Source: Scalesia atractyloides (Eukaryota > Streptophyta > Magnoliopsida > Asterales > Asteraceae). Taken from it: 64,000 bases of DNA. A program made the translations under genes and the position numbers. Numbering within the stretch: position 1 is the stretch's first letter; every line of letters starts with the position of its first letter. The notes under the pieces were generated by a model. That model was not told the origin of the DNA and ran no database searches. It was given only the letters and a program-made list of their open reading frames with translations. This document shows, in pieces, positions 24,913-36,887 of this stretch. The stretch is from positions 11,665,663 to 11,729,662 of the forward strand of contig CAMTDV010000009.1 of assembly GCA_947069175.1 (NCBI GenBank), written 5' to 3'.

Positions 24913-26277
24913 ATACGAAGTGGGTCTTCAAGTGAAAGAGGGATGATCGAGGTGTGATCGTTAGAAAAAAAGCTCGGTTGGTTGTCAAAGGTTTCACCAG
25001 CTGCTTGGAAAGGTTTTAAAGTGTACCGGTTAGATGTGAAATCCGCATTTTTCTATGGTAAGCTACGCGAACAAGTGTACGTCGGCCAACCACCAGGGTT
25101 CGTCGATCCGCTGATCAAGAACAAAGCTTGTCTCCTAGACAAAGCCTTATACGGATTACACCAAGCCCCGAGAGCTTGGTACGAGATGTTATATCAACAT
25201 CTCGTTGGAAACATCTTTACTAGAGGCACAGTGGATAGTACATTGTTTACCAAAGAAGTCGGAAATCATCTAATCATCGTACAAATCTATGTGGATGATA
25301 TCATCTTTGTTTCATTGGATGATAGTCTTTGCAAAGAATTCGAGAAGATTATGAAGAAGAAGTTCGAAATGTCTTCTATGGGCGAAATGAAATTCTTCCT
25401 CGGGTTACAAGTTGATCAGTTACCAGACATCAGATTCATTCATTAAACAAAATACGTTCATGATTTTCTGAAGAAGTTTGAAATGGATGGCTCGAAACCG
25501 CTTTCTACTCCTCTGGCGCTGAATCACGGAATTTGCATCGACAAAATAGGAACTAAAGTGGATGATACGCTCTATCTGTCGATGATAGGATCTCTTATGT
25601 ATCTAACGGCATCTCACCCAGATATCATGTATCCTACCTGTTTTTGTGCAAGATATCAGTCCAGTCCCAGAGTGTCTTACCTGCAGATAGTCAAGAGAAT
25701 ATTCTGTTACCTGAAGGGATGTCCAAGCACCGGCTTGTGGTATCCAAAGAATGATAACTTTGATCTGACGGTATACGCTGATTCTGACTTTGGGGTGGAC
25801 AAGCTGAATTCAAAGTCTACGACGGCTGGTTGCTAGTTCTTCGGAACTCGATTAGTAACGTGGCAATGCAAGAAACAAACCACGGTCTCTCTCTACTTGT
25901 GAGGTAGAATACATTTCTGCTTCCAGCTGTTGTTCACAAATCCTATGGATTCAACAATAGATGAGTGACTATGGATTGCAATTTTTGATATGCCTTTATA
26001 TGTAGACAATAAGGCAGCAATCGACATAACCAAAAATCCAGTTCATCACTCTCGAACTAAACACATAGAAATTCGTTATCACTTTATTCGTGACTGCTAC
26101 GAAAAGAAGTTTGTGCGAATAGAAAAAATCCACACCGATGAACAAAAAGCTGATTTTTATACCAAAGCTTTTCCTATAGCTAGATTTAAATATCTAATGA
26201 GTCTTAACGGTATTAAAAATATGTTGAAAGGTGCAGAGGCAGAGGTTGAATATGGATCGGACAACGAGTTCACGTGA
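24913..26277 (+). pseudogene. Copia C reverse transcriptase and RNase H
   Basis: RT shows VYRLDVKSAFFYGKL, YGLHQAPRAWYE and the catalytic YVDD in VQIYVDDIIFVS (about 25290). SSMGEMKFFLGLQVD follows, and TAA interrupts the expected IHQTKY at 25444. The thumb and connection include YLTASHPDIMYPTCFCAR. RNase H has YADSDFGVDK (catalytic Asp, about 25780) and YVDNKAAIDITKNPVHHSRTKHIE (25993 on). The last frame ends at 26277. Frameshifts occur near 24900 and 25900. Confidence 0.87.
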
Positions 26278-27565
26278 TCCACATTGGTTTGTTTATCTTT
26301 TAGATTAGTATTTCTTAAAAAAAACTAAAATACAAAAATATGTTTTTGATTTTAGGGGGAGAAATATTTGAGAAAATACAAAAACATATGAAAAATGAAA
26401 AAGTACAAAAACATTGAAAAAGACAAAAATAATTTTGTGTCACGAAGGTAATGATAGTACAAAAGTGGACTATCACAGTACGCTAAAGAATTGTAAAGTT
26501 TAAAAAGTGATAAACAAGTCTTACTGAGTATGTGTCGATAGGCTTTACACGTTCAGTAAATTGTTTCCGGGATATAAACTAAATTTTACAATTGCTTAAA
26601 CTTGTGGATTAACATCTCTCGAATATATGGACTTAGTACTCTGAAATTTCGTTTGAGAGATTGCTTGATTCTGAGATACGAGGTCTTTATAGATGATTGA
26701 TATCTGAGGTATTATACAAGTTCTTCTGATTTTGCGAAAGCAATAGCCAAGAACTTCTATAATGCTTTTGCTAAAAACCCTAAACCGCATGCAAAACTGA
26801 AAAGAATAAAAAGATCTAATCATTTGCAGTGCTTAAAAGATTCTTCAGTGGAACACACCTTAAAGTCGAGCCTTCATCTCTTTGTTGATACGTTGGTTTT
26901 AACCTGAGCTCTCAAGGCTTTGCATTAACCCAGATACATATATTAATTACGCTATATTCAGCTGTAAGATGAAATGTAGGGAATCTTGATACGGGAGTAT
27001 ATTCTGAGATGGGAACCATAGTTAAGTCAAGTTTCATAATTCTAACTAAGATATCTTGGAACAATTGAGAAATGTGTCGAAGTTTAAATGGACAAACATA
27101 TCTACAATCTAGGTAAACGAGTTTATAACTTAAAGTCATCAAAAGGTCAACGGTACTAGTGATATGTCTCAAACAACTGATATGATCCTTAGACACGAAT
27201 TCACAAAAATATGTCTGTAAATATGTTTGTACATAGCTTATTTGCTTCACAGATTAAAACCAAAAAGATTTTCAGTGTGTTTTAGCATAAACTTGCAAAA
27301 ATACAAAAAGATTTTGTTTCTGCATTAGTTTCAACAAGCCAATGTTGGAGAACGGATCTTCGAAGTCTGGTAAGGTGCTAAACTTGTGGAAATCTGATTG
27401 ACAACGGGCTGGGAGCTAATCTGTAAAATCTGATAAGCGAAAGTGATTAAAAGTTCATTAATTTGAAACTTAAAGTTGAGAAAAACCAACAGTTTGTTCA
27501 TATCGGGTCGAACCGAGGTGATTAACTTGGAGTCGGCAGACAAATCGGTTAACCAAGGTAATTAG
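26278..27565 (+). other. Copia C spacer between pol and env-position ORF (left of Gypsy D)
   Basis: AT-rich DNA without a convincing coding frame. A second polypurine-like tract, TTTTAGGGGGAGAAAT, lies at 26350-26365 just after pol. It resembles the true tract AAGGGGGAGTC next to the 3' LTR. The rest shows only short incidental frames. The spacer resumes at 35975 beyond Gypsy D. Confidence 0.6.
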
Positions 27566-28969
27566 TGTCGCAACCCCCGACCCCTACCCCTGGAGCGGGA
27601 GCTGCGAGACACAGAGCTGGTGGTGCCGGTGTTTATAAATTTGGCAGCGGAATTACAACATCAGGATCGTAGTTAGGAAATAATTGATCAGAGTTTCAAA
27701 ACACCAAATTTTATATTACACAAAATGGGATAAAACCCAAATTTCAATTACAATACATTTGTAGGTATAAACCCTGACTTATGGAAAGCATAAATTCTGT
27801 TTATTTAGGTAACTTTTATAGCCACTTTTCTAAGCCTTCAGTGCTCTCCAGCTGGCTTCTATTAGCTTCACATTAAGTTACCTGAAACACGTTTTAAAAA
27901 TATTTTATCAGCAAGAAATACTGGTGAATGCATCCCAAGTATAATTAAAATAAGTTTTATAGATTTACAGTTATTGAGAGCATCCACATTTACAATGTTT
28001 ATATCTACAGCATTACCCAATCAGTACTGTCACTCCTGACTTGTGCGTCATGTTATCCATTGGCAAAAATCCATTTGTCCAACGGTAACGGATTCAAATT
28101 TTGTATACAAAACCCCAACATACCACCAGTAATTGTAGAATACATATACCCAATCACTGTTAAGCATAATTAAAATATTTTGACTCGCAAAAAGGTTTAT
28201 AAAAAGAGAATGTACTCACTTTGAAAACTTAGGTATTCTTACGGAGTTCCTGGTGAAAATTCTTGATTACTTCCTATAATTTCTATTTAAAACATACAAT
28301 GCACATGCGTTAGTAAATTAACCCAGGTCACTTTTAGCCATACAACCGAGACAGAACCCCGGCGTGCGTAGTCAGGCAGGGCCTTGACATGCGTCGGTGG
28401 GTCCTAAATCTATCGGGTAGGATAACCATACAGCACAAGATAGAACCACAACGTACTCAGTCGGGCAGAGCCTTGACATGCGTTGGCGGGTTCTAACTCG
28501 GGTAGGGTAACGAATTAGTGATCGGGGGTTAAGATACTTACAAGGGGCAGCGCTTCGCAGGTTTAGGGGTTTAGGGGAGGGGGTTTTGACAGAAACAGAG
28601 ATTCAGAGAGTATACGATCGATTCAGAAGATCGAAAGTGAGCAACGATTTCAGTCCCAGGCCACTCCTTTTATACCCAAATTTGACCTCCCCCACGCATC
28701 GCATGGGATGCTGGGTTCCCTCTCGCGTGGCGCCTGAGATGCCTAGCTAGGCTAGGTCAGCTTGGTCACAAGTGTAGGGTTGCCAGATGGCGCGAAACGG
28801 TGACACGTCACCTTGACACCTCCTGCGCGTCGCGACAGAGATTGGTGTCTCTGGCACATGGCGCCTGGGCTGTCCAGGTGAGCCTGTCTCGTTTTGCATG
28901 CCGCGTATCGGTTCTCGTGTCCGGTTTGTCGTTTCGGCTCGGTTTGGGGTGTTTTGGAGAGTTGTTATA
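27566..28969 (-). repeat. Gypsy D 3' LTR (left)
   Basis: 1404 bp. The terminal base pattern is TGTCGCAACC to GTTGTTATA, the last CA having become TA. The polypurine tract on - is AAGGAGGGGAGGATA, just right of 28969. Short open frames in it (for example 28800-29090 on +) are not genes. Confidence 0.92.
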
Positions 28970-30240
28970 TCCTCCCCTCCTTGTTTTAAATCTCGTCCTC
29001 GAGATTCACTTGAATAGGTGTGGATATTTTTTTGCATTTCTGACTCTAGCTCCCATGTATATTCTGGTCCTCTCTTTGAATACCATCTAACTTTGACCAG
29101 AACTAATCTCTTGTGCTTGAGATTCTTGATCTTTCTATCTTAAGTCTGAATGGGTTTCTCTAAAAATTTAAGCTTCTCGTTAACCTCTATATCTTGGAAA
29201 GGCATTACCAATGATTCGTCTGCTAAACATTTCTTGAGATTACATATATGAAACACATCATGTATTCCTGCCATTGCCTCTGGCAATTGTAGCTGATAAG
29301 CTACGGGCCCTATTCGTTTGATAATTTTAAAAGGTCCAACATACTTTGGGCTTAGTTTTCCTTTCTTACCGAATCTTACAACTCCTTTCCATGGTGAGAC
29401 TTTTAGTAGCACTTGATCTCCAACTTGAAATTCCAAAGGTTTGCGTCTATTGTCTGCGTAACTCTTTTGACGATCTCGGGCTGTTTTCAGTCTTTCCTTG
29501 ACTTCAATAATTTTGTCAGTTGTTTCTTGTACAATCGCAGGACCTGATAATTGCTTTTCTCCAGTTTCTGCCCAACACACCGGTGTTCGACATTTCCGTC
29601 CGTAGAGTGCTTTAAAAGGTGCAGCATTGATGATGGTATGATAACTGTTGGTGTAGGAAAATTCTATCAAAGGTAATTGTTCATCCCAATTTACTCCGAA
29701 ATCAATTACACAGGCTCTAAGCATATCTTCCATTGTTTGGATTGTCCTTTGACTTTGACCGTCGGTTTGAAGATGATATGCTGTTCTTAGATTTAATCTG
29801 GTTCCCATTGCTTTTTGGAAACTTGTTAAAAAATGCGAAGTAAGCCGGCTATCCCTGTCAGACACAATAGATAAAAGAATTCCATGTAATGAAACTATTT
29901 CATTTACATATAATTTAGCTAGCTGTTCCATACTGAAAGTTTCTTTCATTGGTAAGAAATGAGCAGATTTGGTTAACCTGTCTACAATCACCCAGATTGT
30001 ATCATTTCCTTTTCGCGTCCTGGGTAGTTTGGTAACAAATTCCATTGTTATTAATTTCCATTTCCAAATTGGCATTTCCAATTGTTGCACCAGTCCTAAA
30101 GGTTTCTGATGTTCAGCTTTAACCTTTGAACATGTTAGACATTTAGCAATGTAGGTTGCTACATCCTTTTTCATACCTATCCATCATAAATTCTTTCTTA
30201 AATCTTTATACATCTTATCACTTCATGGATGCATTGTATA
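28970..30240 (-). pseudogene. Gypsy D integrase with chromodomain-like tail
   Basis: Integrase inserts the cDNA into the genome. The zinc-binding part ends with KCLTCSKVKAEHQ near 30120. The core shows Asp-containing VIVDRLTKSAHFLP (near 29985), SDRDSRLTSHF (29850) and a Glu-equivalent region after TDGQSQ that reads QRTIQTMED, where the catalytic motif is usually SERTIQTLEDMLR; the Ser-Glu pair appears changed to Ser-Gln. The GPY/F-like region is WKGVVRFGKKGKLSPKYVGPF (about 29385-29320). A stop at 29140 separates the chromodomain-like VKVRWYSKRGPEYTWELE (near 29090-29040). Confidence 0.85.
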
Positions 30241-31982
30241 CTTAGTCTTATGGGCTTCGTCTAAAATTCGATTTCGCAGGTCTCCTTGGATAGGGATCCA
30301 AATTCTGTTCTTATGGAATCTCCAAATCCCATCTGTTCCTTTCTCTAATTCTTTAATCATTCCTTTTAATCCTTCAGCATCGTCCTTGATGGCTGTTCCC
30401 TGAACCTGTTTAATTTGCTCATTTAAATCTATCTGAAGATTTAGTCTAAGAGAGCGTACTCTTTTCGGGTTCTCATGATACTTTCGACTTAAAGCGTCTG
30501 CTACTACGTTAGCTTTTCCTGCATGATATTGGATATCACAATCATAATCACTAAGGATTTCCATCCATCACCTTTGTCTCATGTTTAATTCCTTTTGTCC
30601 AAAGACATATCTTAAACTCATATGATCTGTGAATATCACAAACTTACTACCGTACAGATAGTGTCTCCAAATTTTAAGGGCAAAAATTATTGCTCCTAAT
30701 TCCAGATCATGTGTAGTGTAATTTTCTTCATGCTTCTTGAGTTGTCTAGAGGCATAAGCAATAACCTTTTGACGTTGCATTAACACACATCTATATCCTA
30801 ATTTAGACGCGTCGCAATAAACTATGAAGTCTTCAGTCCCTTCTGGCAATGCGAGTATTGGTGTGTTGGTTAACTTGTGCTTTAAAATCCTGAATGCTTC
30901 TTCCTGCTTTGGTCTCCATTCAAATTTAACTGATTTGCAAGTTAGCTTGGTTAAAGGAATGGCTATTCTAGAAAAATCTTGAATAAAGCGTCTATAATAT
31001 CCTGCTAATCCAAGAAAACTTCTCACTTCCGTAAGCGACTTAGAGACTTCCCATCTAGTAATCGCCTCGATCTTTGTGGGATCCACATGAATTCCTTCCT
31101 GGTTAACCAAATGTCCAAGGAATTGTACTTCTTGTAACCAAAATTCACACTTCGAGAATTTAGCGTAAAGCTTTTCCTTCCTTAGCAATGACAGGAGGAT
31201 ATGCAAATGCCCTGCGTGATCTTCCTTACTCTTAGAGTAAATTAGAATATCATCTATAGAGACAATTATGAATTTGTCTAGGTATGGTTTACATATCCTG
31301 TTCATCATGTCCACAAATGCAGCTGGGGCATTGGTTAAACCAAATGGCATGACTGTAAATTCATAATGACCATATCTCGTTCTGAAAGCAGTTTTAGGAA
31401 TGTCCTCTTCCTGTACTTTCAGCTGATGATATCCTGAGCGTAAGTCGATCTTAGAAAAGAATCGGGCTCCTTGGAGTTGATCAAACAAATCGTCAATTCT
31501 TGGTAACGGGTACCGATTTTGGATCGTAACTTTGTTCAATTTCCTGTAATCAATGCACACACGCATTGATCCGTCCTTCTTCTTAACAAATAACACCGGT
31601 GCTCCCCATGGTGATGAGCTAGGTTGTATGAAACCCTTCTCTAGTAATTCGTCCAGTTGTTTTTCAGTTCCTGCATTTCCGTAGGTGCTAGGCGATAGGG
31701 TGCTTTGGCAATCGGTGCCGTTCCTGGTATTAGGTGAATTCTAAATTCAACCTCTCGATCTGGCGGTAATCCAGGCAACTCTTCTGGAAAAACATCAGAG
31801 AAATTTGATATTATAGGAATATCTTTTAATTCTTTTCCTTTAGTGTTGATGATTATGGAAATCATATACACCATTCCTCTTTTTCGTGTATAACTTGCCG
31901 CTTTCATCACGGAGATGAACTTTGTTGACCTTGTCGACTTATCTCCCTTAATTGTGTTCCTCTCGCCAGATGGCGCAATCAC
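30223..31982 (-). pseudogene. Gypsy D reverse transcriptase and RNase H
   Basis: RT covers about 31982-30570: VEFRIHLIPGTAPIAKAPYR, then LFVKKKDGSMRVCIDYRKLN and FSKIDLRSGYHQ. The catalytic box reads VSIDDILIYS, where (F/Y)xDD is expected, so the aromatic residue is replaced by Ser. RNase H shows YCDASKLGYRCVLMQ, YTTHDLELGAIIFALK and FTDHMSLRYVF. The expected Gly-Leu-Gly is Leu-Gly-Tyr here. A stop near 30566 separates MEILSDYDCDIQYHAGKANVVADALSR (start of the integrase linker). Confidence 0.88.
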
Positions 31983-32108
31983 TTCTAAAGATTTTTAATC
32001 ACACAATATTCGTGCTTGATTGGTTACCAACCAATCCATTCCTAACACGACATCGAATCCAGCTAGATCCATTGGAAAAAGGTTAGCAGAAAAATTTTGA
32101 CTTAAAAG

Positions 32109-34446
32109 TTATATCTTAGCTCCCTGCAGGATTTCACTTATTTTGATAGAGGATCCATCTGCCGTTTCCATGAAACAGTCTAGGTGGAGTTTAGTTAATG
32201 GTTGATTAAGAAAATTGCAGAATGAAGTATTTATGAAACTTTGGTTTGCACCAGAGTCAAATAATACTTTTGCATAAACATCATTAACTAAAAACGTACC
32301 GGCAATCACATCCAGAATCATCTTGGCTTCTTCGGCAGTCAGCACGAACAATCTGGCAGTCTTCTTGGGTCCTTCCGTCGTCCTTGCTTTGTTGTTTGCT
32401 GCTAGAGCTAGTTTCGGGCAATTGATTTTGATATGACCGGCTTCTTCACAATTGTAGCATAGCCTATTATTAGGTTTCTTTCTGCAGTCTTCTTCCTTAT
32501 GCCCTGGGAATTCGCAAAAATTGCAGTATGTAGAGCATTTCCCGGAATGCTTCTTTTTGCAGTACTTACATAGGGGTGACGAAGAACTTGCCCCTTTTCC
32601 GCGATAGGAATTACCATAACGTAGTTCCTGAGTAATCCTTTGAGCTAGGTTCCTTTTCTGGTTTTCTTCTGGCGTACGTACCAATTAATCTGTCAAGGTG
32701 TTTGCTAGTTCTACTGCTTCTTTAATAGTTTGTGGTCTAGCTGCCTTAACCACATGTCTGATTTCGCTGATTAATCCCCAATTGTAACGGGAGATTAATA
32801 CTGGTTCTGGGGAGGCCAGGGTTGGTACAATCCTTGCATATTCAAAGAATGTGGTGGTATAATCTTTGCAATTTACCCCAGTCATTCTATGATTTAGGAA
32901 CTTATTAGCAATCTGTTCCTTTTCATTAGGAGGACAAAATTTCCTTTCAACTAATTCCTTAAAGTTGTTCCATTCCATACTGTAAACCCTGTCACTTCTT
33001 CGAGACTGAAGAATGGTATTCCACCATTCTAAGGCTGCATCTTTAAAAAGATTAGAAGCATACATAACTTTATCCTAATTGGCACACTTATTTATTTTTA
33101 AAACTGCCTGTCTTTTCTATCCAGTGCAAGGCTGGAATAGCTCCTTCACTGCCTGAGAATTCTATCGGTTTGCATGATAAGAATTCTTTATAAGAACAAC
33201 CATATGAGATGGTTTTTCTTCTTTTTGGAACAGGAGCTTGAATCAATAATTCATGATTTCCGTTCATGCCATGATTTGGTTAAGAGGATACGCGTTTACT
33301 TCCGTTTCCGGACTTATCGTTTTCTGCCTTTTTAATAGTATCGATAATATAGCGCATAGCATCTATGATTCCTTGGGCTACTATGTGTTCGATAGCACTT
33401 CTATTCATTTGATTCTCGTTATTATCGTTATTCTGGATTTCCTGATTTACTTCGTCTGACATCTGAATCGTAAACATTTATCAGGTATTAATATCACAGA
33501 ATAATAATATCACACAACACAGTGAACCAAAATCGTCGAGCATTGCGACTTTTACTCTTTTCATATATATGCGTCTATTACAAACATAACTGAAATTCAG
33601 ACATTAGTAACTATGCATCGATATATGTATATAGGTGGTATATAGTTTATATCTATTTTAGTTTTTTTTATTTTTTTCTAACAATATTACAAAATACACA
33701 CACACATATATATATACATACATAGTAGATGGCGGTTGCTTAAAACTGCATTTCCCGCTCGTCATACTTCCAGACGAGCTTCTCTCCGATTTGGCGAATT
33801 CGGTTTCCTTCCTCCACCAGGTCATCTCCAAGCTAGCGGAGTTCTTCCACATGTTCCATGGGTAGCATTGGGGCTGGCACCGGTTCAGGGTAAGGCGGAA
33901 CTGGTTCTTCGTAAGGGAATGGGTTTTTCCAGTAATTGTTGTATTTCCCAATTGTTGGCCACCATAGGTTTAGAGGATTTGGTGCTGGAATCCTGGGTTC
34001 CTCGTTGGGGTCAAAGGCTGGGATTGGAAATTGGTTCCCCTGGTTCTGGTCTAGATTCATGGGTTGGTTGGGAAATAAAGAAAGTATCTGTGGTTCTGGA
34101 TTTGCTGCTTGGTTGAAATTAGGCTCTCCTCATATATTTCCATACAAGTGGAAATTCGCTAATTGTCTATCCAACTCTTCTTCCTATAAGGGTCTAACTT
34201 CTGGGTTCTGGGTATTTCTAACTGCTATGGCTTGCTGTTGGGCTTGTCTTAATCTTTTCCTCCTCTCTCCATGGCCTCTACTAAACCAACCTCTCTTTTT
34301 AGGGGGAAAAGGTTCTACAGCTTTGGCTTTGAAAGAAAATATTCCCTCGGAATCGGTAGTGGATCCAGCGGTTGACTGGGAGGTTCCTTCATCTATGGAG
34401 AATGAGGTAGGTGACGATAAGCGTCAGAAGTACCCTGATCACTCAT
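32109..34446 (-). pseudogene. Gypsy D gag and protease
   Basis: Gag starts at ATG 34446 (MSDQGTSDAYRHL) and meets a stop after 17 codons. Later pieces include NPLNLWWPTIGKYNN (near 33960) and the retrotrans-gag core FKDAALEWWNTILQSRR (33050 on) with FCPPNEKEQIANKFL. The nucleocapsid region (32684 on) has zinc knuckles CNFCEFPGHKEEDC and CYNCEEAGHIKINC. The pepsin-like protease site is LFDSGANQSFI near 32265. The element is broken into at least five frames. The stretch 34447-34577 is a short leader. Confidence 0.85.
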
Positions 34447-34577
34447 ACTGAAAACTAAGAAAATTTTTCAGATTAACACAAAATAATCATAGAAGTTATA
34501 GATATTTCCTAACACAATAAGATAAAATTTAGTTATGTAAAAGAACACTTAAATGGCTTAAACCAGTTGCATGGCTC

Positions 34578-35969
34578 TGATACCACCTTCTGTCGCAACC
34601 CCCGACCCCTACCCCGGGAGCGGGAGCCGCGAGACACAGAGCTGGTGGTACCGGTGTTTATAAATTTGGCAGTGGAATTACAACATCAGGATCGTAGTTA
34701 GGAAATAATTGATCAGAGTTTCAAAACACCAAACTTTTATATTACACAAAATGGGATAAAACCCAAATTTCAATTACAATACATTTGTAGGGATAAACCC
34801 TGACTTATAGAAAACATAAATTCCGTTTATTTAGGTAAATTTTATAGCCACTTTTCTAAGCCTTCAGTGCTCTCCATCTGGCTTCTATTAGCTTCACATT
34901 AAGTTACCTGAAACGCGTTTAAAAACATTTTATCAGCAAGAAATACTGTTGAATACATCCTAGTATAATTAAAACAAGTTTTATAGCTTTACAGTTATTG
35001 AGAGCATCCGCATTTACAATGTTTATATCTACAACATTACCCAATCAATACTGTCACTCCTGACTTGTGGGTCATGTTACCCATTGGCAAAAATCCATTT
35101 GTCCAACAGTAACGGATTCAAATTTCATACACAAAACCCCAACATGCCGGCAGTAATTGTAGAATACATATACTCATCACTGTTAAGCACAATTAAAATA
35201 TTTTGACTCACAAAAAGGTTTATAAAAAGAGAATGTACTCACTTTGAAAACCTAGGTATTCTTACGGAGTTCCTGGTGAAAATTCTTGATTACTTCCTGT
35301 AATTTATATTTAAAACATACAATGCACATGCGTTAGTAAATTAACCCAGGTCACTTTTAGCCATACAACCAAGACAGAACCCCAGCGTGCGTAGTCAGGC
35401 AGGGCCTTGACATGCGTCGGTAGGTCCTAAATCAATCGAGTAGGATAACCATACAACACAAGATAGAACCACAACGTACTCAGTCGGGCAGAGCCTTGAC
35501 ATGCGTTGGCGGGTTCTAAATTAGGTAGGGTAACAAATTAGTGATCGGGGGTTAAGATACTTACAACGGGCAGCGCTTCGCAGGTTTAGGGGGTTTTGAC
35601 AGAAACAGAGATTTAGAGAGTATACGATCGATTCAGAAGATCGAAAGTGAGTGACGATTTCAGTCCCAGGCCGCTCCTTTTATACCCGAACTTGACCTCC
35701 CCCACGCGTCGCGCGGGTTGCTGGGTCGTGCGCCTAAGATGCCTAGCTAGGCTAGGTCAGCCTGGTCACAAGTGTAGGGTTGCCAGATGACGAGAAACGG
35801 TGACACGTCACCTAGACACCTCCTGCGCGTCGCGAAAGAGACTGGTGTCTCTGGCACGTGACGCCTGGGCTGTCCAGGTGAGCCTGTCTCGTTTTGCATG
35901 CTGCATCTCGATTCTCGTGTCCGGTTTGTCGTCTCGGCTCGGTTTGGGGTATTTTGGAGAGTTATTACA
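34578..35969 (-). promoter_or_regulatory. Gypsy D 5' LTR with promoter and primer site
   Basis: The LTR is 34591-35969 (1379 bp). On - the primer site TGGTATCAGAGCC lies just inside it (about 34573-34586), another initiator tRNA-Met site. A TATA box TATAAAAGG (-) is at 35676-35684. From 34681 rightward this LTR is also part of the first unit of the tandem array. Confidence 0.9.
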
Positions 35970-36073
35970 ATTAGCATGGACTTGGTCAACTGAGTGAATT
36001 GTTAAAACTGGTAAAAATTTAAAAGTTCATGGTCAAAATTGAAAATTTTGAAAAATTTGGTTTTGGGTTTGAT

Positions 36074-36887
36074 CAAGTTCGCCCGAACTTGTTCAGGGCT
36101 TACTTACAATGTTCTGAACACAAGTTCACCTGGACTTGTTTATGCTTAACAAACATAATTAACAAGTTCGCCCGGACTTGTACTAATCTTAATTGATTAT
36201 TTTTACAAGTTCGCCTGAACTTGTTAGGTATAAATATAACACAAGTCCGCCCGAACTTCATTACTATTTTCAGAACTTTGAGAGCGAACTTGAGGCGATT
36301 TGAGCGAACTTTGATTTTGCACACTTTATACCGAATTGCAGCCCTAATTAAGAGTGAATCTTAGTGATTCGCACACTAAGGATCATGGCAATGGTAAGAA
36401 TTTGGATTTTGGACCGTGAATTCATAGAGATTGAACGTTATAGATCTGATTTGGACCATTGGACTTTATTTAGAGTGTTATAGGATGAATTGGACCATAA
36501 AATGTATTAAATAAACATAATCGATCCTTAACATACAATGAATTTGATTCGGAACCTCATGAACATGGTGTTGCAGGTTTTCAATGAAAACAATTACAAG
36601 TTCGCCCGAACTTGTCAATTGGTTCCTTGAACCAAATTTGGTCGAACTTGTCCAAAAATGTTAAAATGTTAAAGATTTCACAAGTTCGCCCGAACTTGCC
36701 TAATAAAATTCAAAAATCTTGAATCTTTGACAAGTTCGCCCGAACTTGTCTAAACCTGTTTCAAAATCATAAGTCTTTTACAAGTTCACCCGAACTTGTT
36801 TAAAGATTAATCAAAATGGTTTAATAAGTTCCACTGGACTTGATAGAAATGTGATGTTTATATGCATATCAAGTTCGCCGGAACTTG
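36074..36887 (+). repeat. Palindromic-motif array, unit 1
   Basis: About thirteen copies of CAAGTTCGCCCGAACTTG or close variants occur in ~810 bp. Exact copies are at 36074, 36597, 36681 and 36731. Variants such as CAAGTTCACCTGGACTTG lie between. Spacing ranges from about 35 to 50 bp, with one ~300-bp gap that holds the first exon of the env-position ORF. The central bases are CC on this strand. Confidence 0.88.

Larger units (their letters stand above)
27566..35969 (-). mobile_element. Gypsy D: Tekay-like chromovirus nested in Copia C
   Basis: LTRs are at 27566-28969 and 34591-35969, starting TGTCGCAACCCCCGACCCC on +. The target duplication ATTAG is perfect (27561-27565, 35970-35974). The - strand order is LTR, primer site, gag, zinc knuckles, protease, RT, RNase H, integrase, chromodomain-like tail, polypurine tract and LTR. 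The integrase-distal tail VKVRWYSKRGPEYTWE is typical of chromoviruses. The total of 8.4 kb is full length for the group, but stops and frameshifts make it non-functional. Confidence 0.93.

Noticed and set aside
26596..27543. Short minus-strand frames in the Copia C spacer
   Set aside because: AT-rich, no family resemblance, and no neighbours supporting a gene.
28747..29090. Frames on both strands in the Gypsy D LTR and its copies (also near 35800, 39012-39353 and 42559-42828)
   Set aside because: They recur only because the LTR is repeated, lie on both strands, and match no domain that I recognise.
36074..36887. CRISPR-like array from regularly repeated palindromes
   Set aside because: The sequence is a plant genome, repeats vary, spacing is irregular, and no cas gene is present.
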